A stretch of 64,000 nt of DNA from Unio delphinus (GCA_029339505.1 JAQISU010000022.1:17923001-17987000), one strand, 5' to 3'; shown: positions 23,075 through 36,905, numbered from the stretch's first letter. The notes: generated from the sequence alone by a model not told the origin. Numbers and translations are program-made.

Positions 23075-23805
23075 TTATGTCGACGACGAGGACGTGCACA
23101 CGACAGGTCCTCTGTCTTGACACCAGTAATGAAAGAAATCGGTACGAAATCGCAAATAATTGGGGGTGGTGTGTTTTAAATCCACGAGTAAATAGGCGTG
23201 TGGCATTTGAGTGGCATCATCGTACGCATGAGTCAGCCAAGGTGTTCCTAATTGTTGGGCTAAGACTTGCACTTGTGATTTATCTCGAGGACGTTTAAAC
23301 AAGACCACGTAATGAGCTTTGAGACTAATGGTACGATGGACTTTACTTTGTTGAAATAAATTTTGTGTAATATAAATGACACTGGCATTACGATGATGCC
23401 CTTTACGCAAAAACCACAGTTTAATTTCTTCTTCGTCTTTTCCTAACATGTCGTCAAAAATGACCCAATGAGTTTGACTAGTGTCAGACACGATCCCCTC
23501 GTCTGCTCTAGGAATACCTTCTACAAACACAATGGAATCACCTTGACTTTCTTGCAAAAGGCTGTATGCCGATTGCCACTCTTTGTAACACCACACGATG
23601 CGTTGAGGTGGACGATCGATCAAATGATGTTTATGTTCGATCAAACGTTTGACAAATTCGGTTTTGCCTAAACCGCTCGGTCCAGCAATTAACATGTTAA
23701 AAGGATGACGAGATACAAGACGTCCCAACTAGCATAATCTAAGTGTTCGTCAATGACTTTGAATGTGGAGGAGGAAGGAGTAGTAGAAATAGCAGAGTTA
23801 GACAT
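23075..23805 (-). pseudogene. E1 genome-packaging ATPase (FtsK/HerA type), one frameshift
   Basis: The 217-aa frame 23728-23075 has Walker A 'AGPSGLGKT', Walker B 'HWVIFDDML', and the region 'GHHRNASVIYITQNLF' typical of Polinton and adenovirus-like packaging ATPases, which pump DNA into preformed capsids. The natural start is probably the ATG at 23805: ~25 codons precede the core in another frame and join through a one-base deletion in a G-run at about 23730. A TATAAAA box (complement of 23857-23863) is 52 bp upstream of that ATG. Confidence 0.85.
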
Positions 23806-23856
23806 AGTCGTGTAGGGTATGACATGATTGACACAAAAACAGACAAGACAAGAGGT

Positions 23857-23863
23857 TTTTATA
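23857..23863 (-). promoter_or_regulatory. candidate TATA box of the E1 ATPase gene
   Basis: TATAAAAACCTC on the minus strand, 52 bp before the likely ATG at 23805. Confidence 0.5.
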
Positions 23864-23896
23864 TTTTTTTCAAGACACGTTTATTTCAATGCATGT

Positions 23897-24124
23897 TTAA
23901 ATGAGAACAACATGAAAGACAAATATACATAAAAGCCAAATGGATAAATACAGGGATAAAATACACATGGAAACGATCAAAGTGGTATATAAGCAAGTCT
24001 CTGTACAACATCGTTTGGGTAACGAAGGTGTCCTAGAGGTAGTGTGTAATGTTCTTATAGTCTCTACATGGGGTACAGTCACATAGGTGTCTTCTCGGAA
24101 GGGTCTTTGTGGGGGAATGTCCAT
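23897..24124 (-). CDS. E1 small membrane protein
   Basis: 75 aa. A soluble N-terminus with 'EDTYVTVP' is followed by one C-terminal hydrophobic span (about 47-75: TTLIVSMCILSLYLSIWLLC). Two adjacent cysteines precede the span. Small tail-anchored proteins at this position are seen in related elements; function unknown. An AAATAAAAAT sequence lies ~40 bp upstream on the minus strand. Confidence 0.5.
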   Translation of the reverse strand: MDIPPQRPFREDTYVTVPHVETIRTLHTTSRTPSLPKRCCTETCLYTTLIVSMCILSLYLSIWLLCIFVFHVVLI

Positions 24125-24240
24125 GACAGTTCTGTCTTGAACAGAGGGATTGTCCTCGGTGACAGATTTTTATTTCTTCTTCTTCTGGTACTGGCACTTA
24201 CACAGGTTTAAAAGTGACTTTTCTCACTCGACGATGGATT

Positions 24241-24713
24241 TTACGAACACAATGCTTGGGCATAATGGGATACTTCGTTTGTCCAAGCCTCAAAATCCCA
24301 ACTTTTCCAGTCACGTACATCTGTCCAATGAGAGTGTAAATCACAAGCTACACAAACATCTTCGTACACCGCTTTCGTACGTAAAAGTTGACGAATCTTT
24401 TTTTCCTGTAGAGGTCGAGACGTATCCAGATGAAAGCGTAAGGCTTTTAACAGAATGAGTCTCTCGTGGACATTTAAAGGAGTCACCATACTGTCTTTTT
24501 TGTAGGTAGTGTTCGTAAAGTGTCCACAAGGAATCGACAGGTAAATGAAATCCCAGAAAGAAAGCAAGTCACTAAAACACACACTACACGTCGACCTCAA
24601 TTCATGGGGCACAGTTCTTGCAATAAGTATTTGTTATCCTTCACCGTGTGAATCTTCTCATTGATATCCTTCCACGGAATCTGTTTGATCACAAGTGATA
24701 AAGGTTGTGGCAT
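24241..24713 (-). pseudogene. E1 cysteine-rich protein, frameshifted
   Basis: The ATG at 24713 (MPQPLSLVIKQIPW) opens a frame that ends at 'ELCPMN'. The protein continues in the frame 24612-24241 with 'STCSVCF' and 'IPCGHF', a C..C...C.H arrangement that could bind zinc, then a helical region with 'HERLILLKALRFHLD' and 'CVACDLHSHW'. A one-base loss in a short C-run (around 24605) explains the break. No known domain is assigned. TATAAAA lies only 11 bp before the ATG, too close for a normal promoter unless a later start is used. Confidence 0.45.
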
Positions 24714-24723
24714 GGTCGTTCTC

Positions 24724-24730
24724 TTTTATA
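24724..24730 (-). promoter_or_regulatory. candidate TATA box
   Basis: AGTATAAAAGAG on the minus strand immediately before the cysteine-rich gene. Confidence 0.35.
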
Positions 24731-24749
24731 CTTCTTTTTTTGTCGAAGA

Positions 24750-25078
24750 CCATCAGTGTATATTCTGCACAGAATAAAATCTCCTCCAAAAGCAAAAGTG
24801 ATTAATATAACATGTAATTTCGTCCCACTGCCATTCAGGGTAACGGTCAAGAAGGATCAAAACATCTTCAGATGTAAACGTACCAAATTCGAAACAGTGG
24901 AAAAAGATACCCTTGATCCAGAGAAATCTGACACGTTGGTTAATTTTTGTCACTTTTCTCTTGTGAATTTCACGGCACAAAGTTCTACAGTCACCAATTG
25001 AGATTTTTCTTTAGCAAGACCCTGCCAAACATCCTTATAGATCTTCTCTTGAAAAAATTCGTGTGGTAATCCTTTAAT
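24750..25078 (-). pseudogene. E1 unidentified decayed reading frame
   Basis: Readable sequence from about 25078 contains 'GLPHEFFQEKIYKDVWQG', which shares 'QEKIYKDVWQG' with the gene at 22117-22625. Stops and frameshifts follow. A TATATAAG sequence (complement of 25097-25103) stands just upstream. Function unknown. Confidence 0.35.
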
Positions 25079-25096
25079 ATTGTTTTAGAGAAGGCT

Positions 25097-25103
25097 TATA
25101 TAC
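25097..25103 (-). promoter_or_regulatory. candidate TATA box
   Basis: AGTATATAAGCC on the minus strand, 20-30 bp before the decayed frame at 24750-25078. Confidence 0.4.
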
Positions 25104-25139
25104 TGGTCTAGATTTGTTACACGACATGGAGCAGTAGTG

Positions 25140-25430
25140 TCACTTCCAATCACTAGGTCCTACTAAAGGTAGATATTGACAATTCGGAGACCATCGAGCA
25201 TGTTCCAGGTCAGCGGAATCTTTCTGTTCCCACTCGTAAATGGATACACCACAACTGAAACACTTGACTTTATCCCCTTCGCCCAAGTAGAAAAATCCGG
25301 CTCTAGGTAATTCTTCAGGAGTTGGTCCAGGCAGATATGTTGGTCAGTTTTCTTTGAAAGTTTGGAATCAATTATTAAAGTTAAAGTATTCAGACAAGCG
25401 CACAGGGAACGAATATTCGTCTTTCACAAT
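25140..25430 (-). pseudogene. E1 BIR-domain (inhibitor-of-apoptosis-like) protein, with stops
   Basis: The minus-strand frame ending at the TGA 25140-25142 contains a BIR zinc domain: 'AGFFYLGEGDKVKCFSCG', then 'YEWEQKDS', 'EHARWSPNCQY'. This gives the C..C...H......C zinc pattern and the conserved Gly, Trp, Glu and His of the fold. The N-terminal helix of the domain is present ('FQTFKEN', 'PTYLPGPTPEEL') but carries two TGA codons where BIR domains have a conserved Arg and Trp. Both are one transition away from sense. BIR proteins block cell death in insects and their viruses; that role here is inference. No upstream ATG was identified. Confidence 0.75.
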
Positions 25431-26039
25431 TTCATTTCGATACAGGTACGGTGAAATTACCGGGAGGTTACTTTGGATTGAATGACATCCGTAGGATAGT
25501 AGCCGCATGGTCTCACGCGGAGATGGCATTGCTTTTGCATCAAGAGTGATTGAGAAGGTACTGTGACGTTAGGACACGTACGTACTCCAGACGTACGCTT
25601 CTCGACTACGATGTCTCATTCTCTCTGTCACTTTTAGGACACGTACGTACTCCAGAAGTACGCTTCTCGACTACGATGTCTCATTCTCTCTGTCACTTTT
25701 ACTTTATTGCTGACCACGATGTCTACCAACTACTGTATTTCTTTATTGATTTTTTAAAAAATATAAAATACTAGATCCGTTTTTTAAAATAATCTACTCT
25801 TATTTGACAGCAGCGACAACAACTTCTACTCTTACCACAGTTGCTACACCTACAAATGGGATCCTTCCCGAGACCAAAGTATGAGACAGCGCAAGCAAGT
25901 TGTGATGTTTAGTGAATCTGTATAAACAACAACTGTCAAGCCTGCTATGTTTCAATTATGTTTGTGATAATAATTTGTGATATTTCACATTATCCCAAGT
26001 GGAAGGTTACAAACCGTACAAAAGTTATATAGCTTTAAT
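25431..26039. other. E1 right interior, non-coding
   Basis: Contains a 65-bp tandem duplication (25571-25700). No gene is recognised. Confidence 0.4.
25571..25700. repeat. 65-bp tandem duplication
   Basis: Two copies (25571-25635 and 25636-25700) begin 'aggacacgtacgtactccag' and differ by one base. Each contains the self-complementary 'acgtacgt'. Confidence 0.9.
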
Positions 26040-26585
26040 GTTTTTTTCTGCGCCTGACCACTACACTACCTACCTTGAATATCGAACCAAGCAATGCGTA
26101 ACTCATTGTAAGTGATTTCATTGGCAAACCGATATTTTCTACCGTCTTCGCTTCAAATCGGCTTCAGTTGTTATTCTCACAGCGAGAAGATAAGGCGTGT
26201 ATTTCTGTACCTGTCCACTAGTCACTTTCCAAACAATAAAACTTATGCACAAATAATCGCACCATATGGAAATGTCAGTCTTATTGCGAAATACACCAAA
26301 ACACGTTTGGATGTACTATTTTTGTGAGAACATTTTAGTCATATTTGTCATCGGTTCACTCTGGTGATATTTTAAAATCGTGGACCTTTCCTATGGAATT
26401 GATTTTCTAAGTGGGACGTGTGTTTCTTTGAATTTTTATAAGGGAAAATATACCACAAAAGCAAGCGTAAGTGTCCTGATTTTTTTAAAAGTATGTATAA
26501 CGTACTCTCTTTGATTGAAATCCTAATGGTAGATGTTCCCGTTTGAAAATCCCTCTCCAAAATTTGAATTAGTAGGCACCATAAT
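26040..26585. repeat. right terminal inverted repeat of element E1
   Basis: Near-identical inverted copy of 14159-14700. The match ends at 'ggcaccataa'. From 26585 the sequence is coding DNA of another Polinton, so about 60 bp of outer repeat present on the left is missing here. Confidence 0.85.
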
Positions 26586-26632
26586 TGATTCACGCGTTGA
26601 AAGGTAAACTGGTATTAGGTGCCGGTAATTAG
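26585..26632 (+). pseudogene. A1 phospholipase A2-like protein, last 15 codons
   Basis: Reads 'LIHALKGKLVLGAGN' then TAG, matching the C-terminus of the E3 protein ending 'KLMLGAGN'. The 5' side is cut off exactly at the end of E1. Confidence 0.7.
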
Positions 26633-26639
26633 AATCATT

Positions 26640-27205
26640 ATGGAATCTAAATATTATTCCCAAAAATCAAAGAAGTTACTGCAGCAGATTGGTTTTCAAG
26701 ATAGGCGATATAGCAGATTAATCTTCCACTGCCTAAACAAATTCACTTTGTACATTGTGATGTCATCGTCCCAAATAAAGTTCATCAGGCTGATATATTA
26801 TTTCTGCCGCATGATACTGTCAAAGGACGAACTTACAAGTACGCGTTAACTGAAATTGATGCTGCGAATAGATACAAAGAAGTTGAGTCAATATTGACCA
26901 AGCAGCATCAGAAGTAGCTTCTGCGTTTGAACGAATTTATCGACGAGGCGGTCTGCAGTGGCCAAATCTATTACAGGTTGATCCTGGCGAAGAATTTCTA
27001 GGTGCAGTGTTATTATTAATGAAGGAACATAATGTCACTATCACAACTGCAATACACCGCGATAAGGCAATCATTGAACGATTTAATCTAACATTTGCTA
27101 AGCGGTTATTTGGATATCAATACGCGAAGGAATTTTTTTCAAGACAAGATATCTCGTGAATGAGTTGCAAGATTGCCAAGTGTGATAACCGCGCTAAATA
27201 ATGAA

Positions 27206-27240
<35 letters not shown>

Positions 27241-27479
27241 TCCATTTACAAAATGAACGAAATGATTTTTCAAAACAAAAAATACTCGGGAATGTGACTG
27301 TAAGATATTTATATGAACCAGGTGAACTTGCATGTGGTAAAAAATAGCTACTGATACAATTTCGAGTGTTACCTTTGATCTATAGTTTAGATTCAACTGC
27401 TCACCACCGTGGATTTTCTCGTGAACAGTTACAAGTGATACCCGAAGATACACAATTACCGCCACGATCAATTAACTAG
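26640..27479 (+). pseudogene. A1 integrase, decayed
   Basis: From the ATG at 26640 the sequence follows the E3 integrase through many frameshifts, with recognisable blocks around the first catalytic Asp, 'LLQVDPG.EF', 'IIERFN' and the end 'IPEDTQLPPR'. A (TA)n tract (27208-27240) replaces part of the core after the catalytic Glu. It is followed without spacing by the convergent HNH domain, as in E3. Confidence 0.75.
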
Positions 27480-27484
27480 CACCT

Positions 27485-28730
27485 CTGCGTCTATTACACT
27501 CTTGACAAGTCAGCATAACATTTTCTCGTGTATGACCAAGACTGCTATTTTTTCTGTCTGCGGTAAATTGTGGATTTTTTTTCGAATACTGCCACATCAC
27601 TATACAAGTACAGCTCGCGCAGTGATTATTTTGCTGTTGTATTAGCATCATTATAAATTCAACATCATGATCAAATTCTCTATAATTTTTTGAAGCTTTG
27701 TTTATAATGAGCGAGTTGTCTTTTTCTGATCATATCAAAGCTGACAATATCGCTGATGGTGGTGTCATTATAATCTAAAACGACTCCACGAAGTTGAGTT
27801 ATTACTCTAACTCGTGACACTGCGAGATAAATTAAATTGGACTAGTGAATGCGATCATCTACGATCCAAACAACTGTATCAGAGATGGTTAACCGCTGAG
27901 ATGAATCTATCGTCATTGATAATCCTAGCGTCCAGATAGATTTGTCAGAGCGCAATGCAACTTCGATAACATTGATATCGGCCAGATAAATATTTAACAC
28001 AAGAGGTTGATTTTCTGTTTTCCCAGGAATATCAACTTCAATATTCTGTCTGCGTGAATCAGCTGGTCTATCACATATCGGTACAGGCAACGCTGGAAAT
28101 TGTTTTTTTTTTATGTAATTGAAACAGCCGCAATTGTAGTGTCTCTGATTATCTTTCTACTTGCCACTATCAAATCGTTTGATCTCCACGCTTCCCAAAA
28201 ATCATTTAACGAGGTTTCTGAATTTATTTTACGTGCTATCGCACCTTAGATTTTATCCGGTTGTAATCTGATTGATTTCTTGAACTCGCTTAATTCTGGA
28301 TCAAGTGCTCTATGATCAGTATTAATTGTTTTATAATAATCTAAAAATTGCTTCAGCCAAGTGTGCGGGGACAAACTGACAACTGTTGGTGGTTGACCAT
28401 GATCGCCACACATTATCACAGCTGTATTTATGAGTAAGATCCAATCAATTAATATTTTTAATATATCCAACAACACTGTGCATATCTCATCCCAAAAAAT
28501 GTTTTTTCGAAATATATTTCTCACTCATTTAACCAAGAGTCCATGCGTCACTTTTATATAGAAAAAAAACTGATAAGTACAGGAATTGATTCATCGTTAT
28601 TTAGTCTCTCTGGCAAGTCTGTGTGTGGGTGTCTGACTTCTCCCGAAATTATTCGATCACTCGTACTGTTTTTCTAGAGCTGCCACATCCGTTTACGAAA
28701 ACGGTTTTATATCTACATGCTGGATAGGAT
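27485..28730 (-). pseudogene. A1 SF1 helicase and C-terminal HNH domain, decayed
   Basis: Minus-strand sequence matches the helicase of the E3 polyprotein. The frame 28090-27842 holds 'RLTISDTVVWIVDDRIH', the frame 28524-28246 holds 'FWDEICTVLLDI' (Walker B) and 'CGDHGQPPT', and a degenerate Walker A with a changed residue lies at about 28680-28720. HNH-like cysteine residues remain at 27490-27650. Several frameshifts. Confidence 0.7.
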
Positions 28731-28839
28731 AATGAGGTTGCACTTGATAATTCTGATATTTGATTATTTTTCATGTAATTATCAGGAACTGTAACAACTG
28801 CTGATTCAGGATAATCATGTAACATTTATTGTTTTATTC

Positions 28840-32239
<3,400 letters not shown>

Positions 32240-32240
<1 letters not shown>

Positions 32241-32290
32241 CTAGAGAGATTCAATCGAGATTAAATTTATAGGATTTCCTGGGTTTGATT
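32240..32290 (-). pseudogene. A1 remnant of the Lys/Arg repeat ORF (single unit)
   Basis: Reads 'KIKPRKSYKFNLD' on the minus strand, matching one unit of the tandem-repeat ORF of E3 (57621-58157). Only one unit is present. Confidence 0.5.
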
Positions 32291-32372
32291 TTGGATAATA
32301 TTTCCATATTATAAATAAACAAGTATTTAAATAAAGATATTTTATATGATGAACCACTGTAAACGGCTCCCG

Positions 32373-32375
<3 letters not shown>

Positions 32376-32450
<75 letters not shown>
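32376..32450. repeat. (TA)n microsatellite at the A1/A2 junction
   Basis: About 37 TA units. Orientation of the Polinton genes relative to E3 changes across it. Confidence 0.95.
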
Positions 32451-32452
<2 letters not shown>

Positions 32453-32500
32453 CACCCGCATTTAAGACGCAAATATCTTAAGGATAAATGTCTTAAGACG

Positions 32501-32516
32501 GAAATCTTAGGATTTC
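32501..32516 (-). terminator. hairpin on the A2 penton stop codon
   Basis: GAAATC-TTAG-GATTTC, a perfect 6-bp stem whose loop holds the stop codon (32507-32509). The E3 gene has a different perfect stem at the same place. A palindrome, GTCTTAAGAC, lies at 32490-32499. Confidence 0.5.
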
Positions 32517-33727
32517 ACATAGAGACTTATTTGTAAAATATCATTATCCAATTCAAGTAAGTTACTGGATTGGTCAGTGAGTTTAAAAAATCTATTCTTT
32601 ATTAAAAATCCAGGTGGAACCAGTGGTGTAAACGAATACAAAATGTATTCCTGCAGGACCTGATTTGATTTTTCTAGATTTATTTGGTAGCTTCGATCAA
32701 TAACATCACATACTAGATTTACTTTGAACACTGAGGATCTATTGACATTTCCTGATGCTATATGTCTTCAACCTCCGTCTGGTTCATTATTATGCTTGAA
32801 GATGCATCAAGAAATACCTTATCTGAATGAAACCATATTTTATTATCATACGACTGAGTAACTTTAATATTTATTACTCGATCATGAATTCGTAGATTAA
32901 TATACTCGGTATCGTCTATTATTTGATTTATATGCTGAATTGTATAGATAATTTGTTGTTTTAAATCGTCAGAATAATCTTGTGTAGCACTAACAAATAA
33001 ATTCCTTTATTTATCAAATGCGCGAGTGAGTGCTCAGTTTATTCTTTCTCTGAAACTATTAATTTATCCCTCATTTACAATCATTTTAAGATTCTACTCA
33101 ATAAGAGCACTCTTAAACAGATAATTAATGTTGGTGGGTAATTTTCACCATTATCAAGAATAATGAATCATTCCCTTTCCCAAATCGGTTTTCTGTACTC
33201 TGGTTTTGCTATAAAGTTTTTCACATTTGTGTTAAATCATTCAATTTGATATTTAGGTGGTGGAATTTCAGACCATTCTAGCACTGTTCTGATCGATGAC
33301 TGATAAATATCTACAACATAGCCTGGTGAGTTTATCTCAATCGCGACTGATAATGTCGGTTCGTGGACTATTATAGCAATTTTTTTTATTCTTTTCCCGT
33401 CATGGATTTACTCTACGCTGGAGTTTATTATTGATCTGTTCGATTTGATAATTTCCAGACGGTATAAAAAGAATAATCCAATCAGGAGATCCATCTGGTT
33501 TATTTATTTGTGTGCAAACACTAGAGAATTATTCGATTGCTGCCACCAAATGATTTTGATCTAATATTTGGCCAGCTGTAATATACAAGTAATTTTGCTA
33601 GTGCGATTTCCCTTACCAGAATTGCATTTGGGAAATTGATACTAAATTCAGGGTTAGTTGAGGGTATTGAGATCATGGTTGTTCTTGCTGGAGTTGTATT
33701 CGCGGTTATCTGTTTCAGTAATTCCAT
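32507..33727 (-). pseudogene. A2 penton-like protein, decayed
   Basis: The N-terminal frame (33727-33521) reads 'TMISIPSTNPEFSINFPNA', and the C-terminal frame (32731-32507) reads 'LVCDVIDRSYQINLEKSNQ' and ends 'LYVKS' as in E3. The middle is broken by frameshifts. Confidence 0.8.
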
Positions 33728-34193
33728 TGTAAATATTATTGTTATGTTTTTCTAATTTTGATGTTGCTGCGTGGTAGATGTTAGTCATTACCGAGAACTC
33801 GTTATCGGATATCACTGTATCGTCGAGACTGGAGGATATCAACGAAGATATTTGAGAATATGCATTCGTTGTGATATGGATATAACTTCTTTATATACTC
33901 GTGTAGTTTATTGTGACTGCATGTGGAAATTTTGTTTGCAATGATATAAAAAGCCTGTAATTGTTGTTACGGCTGAAATACAAATTGTAAAAACTACGGG
34001 TTTAATCATTATTACTGTTGATAACAATATACCCGTTCCAGCAATACGACTTGAAACCGAATATATAATTATGTCAACACGGGTAATACGCCTATGGTAT
34101 ATTTTATTTTTACTGTATATTCGTCAATGAGATTTATTAGTTTAGTTTGAAACTCGCTCACTTGATCGTATCGATATTGTTGCACGTTCATTA
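33650..34193 (-). pseudogene. A2 membrane protein, decayed
   Basis: The C-terminal part reads 'MISSSLDDTVISDNEFSVM', nearly as in the E3 181-aa protein. The hydrophobic part and N-terminus (to about 34193) are frameshifted. Its tail overlaps the start of the penton-like gene in another frame, the ancestral arrangement. Confidence 0.7.
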
Positions 34194-34203
34194 TACTATG
34201 TAC

Positions 34204-35055
34204 TTAAATCAATACAAATTCTACATACCATGTGATTGATATTGATGCTAAATTAACATCAATAGAGGTTATTGTAAACATCTCCATGACGCCTTTATCT
34301 ATTATTGCACTTGTAGTATTAATTTCCGTGGACATACTTGATGATACGTTAAACTGTAATACTGAAAATAGAGTTAATCTATTAATGCCCCGTGCAGCTG
34401 CAGTATCTTGAACGATATTATTTTGAGGTATCCAGATGAAAGATCCATGCTGTGCACAATGCACGATATTAATATTTTGTTTATGAGGTATTTTAATTTT
34501 ATCAAGCCGTGCAGCGATAGCAGGAAAATCACTAACGATATTATCCTGTGTTTGTTTAATCGTATCAATAGCTGTTTTAATGTCAGAGTTTAATGGTGAT
34601 CAAAGAAATTATTCGCGGTTTCATACGTTTCTCTAAAATTCCTGCGGAGGTTTGCAAACGCGCCTGCAGCGTTGATAGATTATTCTCTGTGGTTTTATAT
34701 TCGTCTCGCAGCGTTGTTAGTTAACTGTTTGTGGTTTCATATTCGTCTCGCATAATATTATGTAACACAGTTGAAAAAAGAACTCTTGGTTAAATCCTAC
34801 CATTAGATTCAAACACTGTTAGGGAATTTTCGGTTACTCCATTGAGTATAACTAGAATATCATTCAGGGAAACATTACTCGTTTTCTATTTCCCCTGTCT
34901 ATCTTGAAATACAACAATTTTGTCTGGCTACACACTTGCGAGATTTAACATTTTAGATATTTCATCCTCAATAAAATAAATTACATCTTTGGTTGCCGAT
35001 ATTTCCCCGGTGGTTTTGTCAGGCTCGAGAGAGATTTCCCGTAAATATCAATCAT
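34204..35055 (-). pseudogene. A2 fibre-like protein, decayed
   Basis: The C-terminal beta-rich domain is open (34464-34204, 'HGSFIWIPQNN' to 'WYVEFVLI'). It continues in frame upstream with 'LDKIKIPHKQ', which shows that coiled-coil and C-terminal domains belong to one protein. The N-terminal half is broken. Start matches the E3 'MIDIWG' ATG at 35055. Confidence 0.7.
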
Positions 35056-35084
35056 TATATTTTCAGATCTCTCTAAAAGAACTC

Positions 35085-35300
35085 GTGTACGGTTTTATGG
35101 GGTGGTTTAGTCGATAATGATATAGCATCTAGGACATTAATTACTTCCTGGCCGCATATTGGCGGGTCGAGATTAATAATACCGGTTTCAGCGCTGTATG
35201 TTTGTTGTGGTAATTGATCAAGCATAAAAACACCTCTGAAGCTTTTTTTATTGTTAACTGTTTAGCAGCATCAAGTAAATCAGAACTTGACAGCGGTTTT
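35085..35300 (-). pseudogene. A2 adenain-type protease, truncated
   Basis: 'SSDLLDAAKQLTIKKASEVF' and the segment around 'DPPICGQEV' (catalytic Cys) remain. The middle part with the catalytic His is deleted. Confidence 0.65.
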
Positions 35301-35344
35301 AGTAAACCGTCAGTGGCAACCTCAGGCCTTTTCCGCTGTACCAT

Positions 35345-35738
35345 AAAAAAGGAGTCTCTGGTAGTCTTAGACCCAATGCTTTAACTGATCGCCTTTTTAA
35401 AATCCTATTCCCGTTGCTTTCTTTAGTACCATTCCTGCCGCTGTTCCAATTGCTACTAATGCGTCGGCTTTCTCGACTGTGGGGGCGACCGGGGCAATCA
35501 AAGCTGGTAAAAGCATCTGATTTAATCATATTTTTGACTTTTCATGGAGCGAAATTAAGTTGAACGCCTTATTGAAATGGTGATATTGAGTTTTAGTCAG
35601 CGACAACTTATTTGGACTACCATTAACAATCTGATCTCGCTTTATAGTTATTGTTGCCTCGGTTGTGCTCTCGATTTTCGATCGTAAATGTTTCACCTAA
35701 CCAGGAGTCAGAGTAACATTAACGTGATTGTATGACAT
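35345..35738 (-). pseudogene. A2 pVI-like protein, decayed
   Basis: Starts at the ATG 35738 as in E3 (MSY..) and keeps scattered blocks of the E3 131-aa protein, broken by frameshifts. Confidence 0.55.
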
Positions 35739-35770
35739 TTAATTAATACATGAGAATGATCTAATTGTCT

Positions 35771-35784
35771 ACATGTTTACATGT
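35771..35784 (-). terminator. hairpin on the A2 capsid stop codon
   Basis: ACATGT-TT-ACATGT, a perfect 6-bp stem with the stop codon (35777-35779) in the loop. E3 and B have other perfect stems at this place. Confidence 0.55.
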
Positions 35785-36620
35785 TTTCTACTGGTTCATC
35801 AACGACTCTCATTCGTCCACCAGTACCTTCGAGTAACATCGATTTGACACTGAGAATGACTGCTATTACTCTGTAGTTAAGGACAAGTGGGGCTGGAGCA
35901 ACCGGAAGAGTTACAAGAGCTCGGATTTGTATGTCAACAACACTCTTTCTGGTTAAATGAAGATGTTCCAGCGAAAATTAATAAATCAGATATCGATTTT
36001 TAAAATCCAATTGTGATATGCGCAGACCAGTATCTGCATTTTTATCACGTCTCAAAATGTCAGCAAACGATTGATGATACGTGCGTACTATTTGGTTTTG
36101 TCCGTGATTAAGTAAAATATCGTCGGATGGTTCTTGTTGGTCGTTGATCCTTAACGAGACTTCAGAAACATCCAGTTGATTAATTATCATATGACTCCGA
36201 GTTTGTGAATTTCATCCTGTTTTATCCAGTAGCGCAACAAAAATATTCCGTGGCGCAGAAACACCTTGTTTTGATGCCATGTACCATGTAAATATACCGT
36301 TAATAGAACTCTCCATTTAGGCCGTCGTAACTGTTAGCCATGATAGCAATGATTTACCACCTGCATCCAAAAATGATAGTAATTTTGCCTCTGCAGTGAT
36401 CGATTTAGTCATTACTGGCATCCACAATGAAAGTTTTGTTATATTTACTTTACCATCAGCAACACCAGAACCAGGCCAGATTGCATCATTATCATATTTG
36501 CTCGTATGAGGACTACTGTTTGATTCGCTCCAAAGATAACCTTTCTAACATTTCTACAAAGTCCGAAAATGTGGGATAGTGGAATCGCGTATCAGATAAC
36601 CTTGTGACGTGCATGGACTT
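35777..36620 (-). pseudogene. A2 major capsid protein, 5'-truncated
   Basis: The C-terminal half of the E3-type capsid gene: 36190-35978 reads 'VSLRINDQQEPSDDILLNH'. Several frameshifts. The gene is cut near 36620 by the dispersed repeat. Confidence 0.75.
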
Positions 36621-36649
36621 TATGCATGATCAGTCGATCACCGGGGGTG

Positions 36650-36905
36650 AGTGGAGGTGGCATTAATATCGTTTAGTGATTCTGGTCGAAGTATCAGAAA
36701 CATCAATGATATTGAGGTGTCGCACCAGAAAAAAAGAACGTTCTTATCTACTTGCTGATGCTGATGTTGTACGAGGAAGCCATCCTGCATCCAACTTATA
36801 TAAGTCTCAACAAGTCCGTTCGACAAGGTTAACATTCGATGACCAAAACTTAACAGCTGGCAAAATGCCAAAGGCAGAGGAAGCATTAGTCAGAGGTTGT
36901 AACAC
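36650..36905. repeat. dispersed repeat, copy 2
   Basis: Same family as 2735-2985, placed between Polinton fragments A2 and B. The open frames here on both strands are not recognised. Confidence 0.6.

Larger units (their letters stand above)
14101..26584. mobile_element. Polinton/Maverick element E1 ('F54H12.2-like' capsid lineage), decayed
   Basis: About 12.5 kb enclosed by inverted repeats. It encodes, all on the minus strand, a chromodomain integrase, FtsK/HerA-type packaging ATPase, penton-like protein, pX-like protein and double-jelly-roll-type capsid protein, plus small lineage-specific proteins. The set defines a Polinton. No PolB or adenain-type protease was found. Many genes carry stops, frameshifts or deletions, so the copy is dead, although the capsid frame is still long and open. 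Its right end abuts the 3' end of a phospholipase gene from another Polinton (fragment A1) with no spacer. Confidence 0.85.
32451..36640. mobile_element. Polinton fragment A2 (E3 lineage, direct orientation), decayed
   Basis: Minus-strand remains of penton-like, membrane, fibre-like, protease, pVI-like and capsid genes in exactly the E3 order. The capsid gene is cut at about 36620, followed by the dispersed repeat at 36650. Confidence 0.8.
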
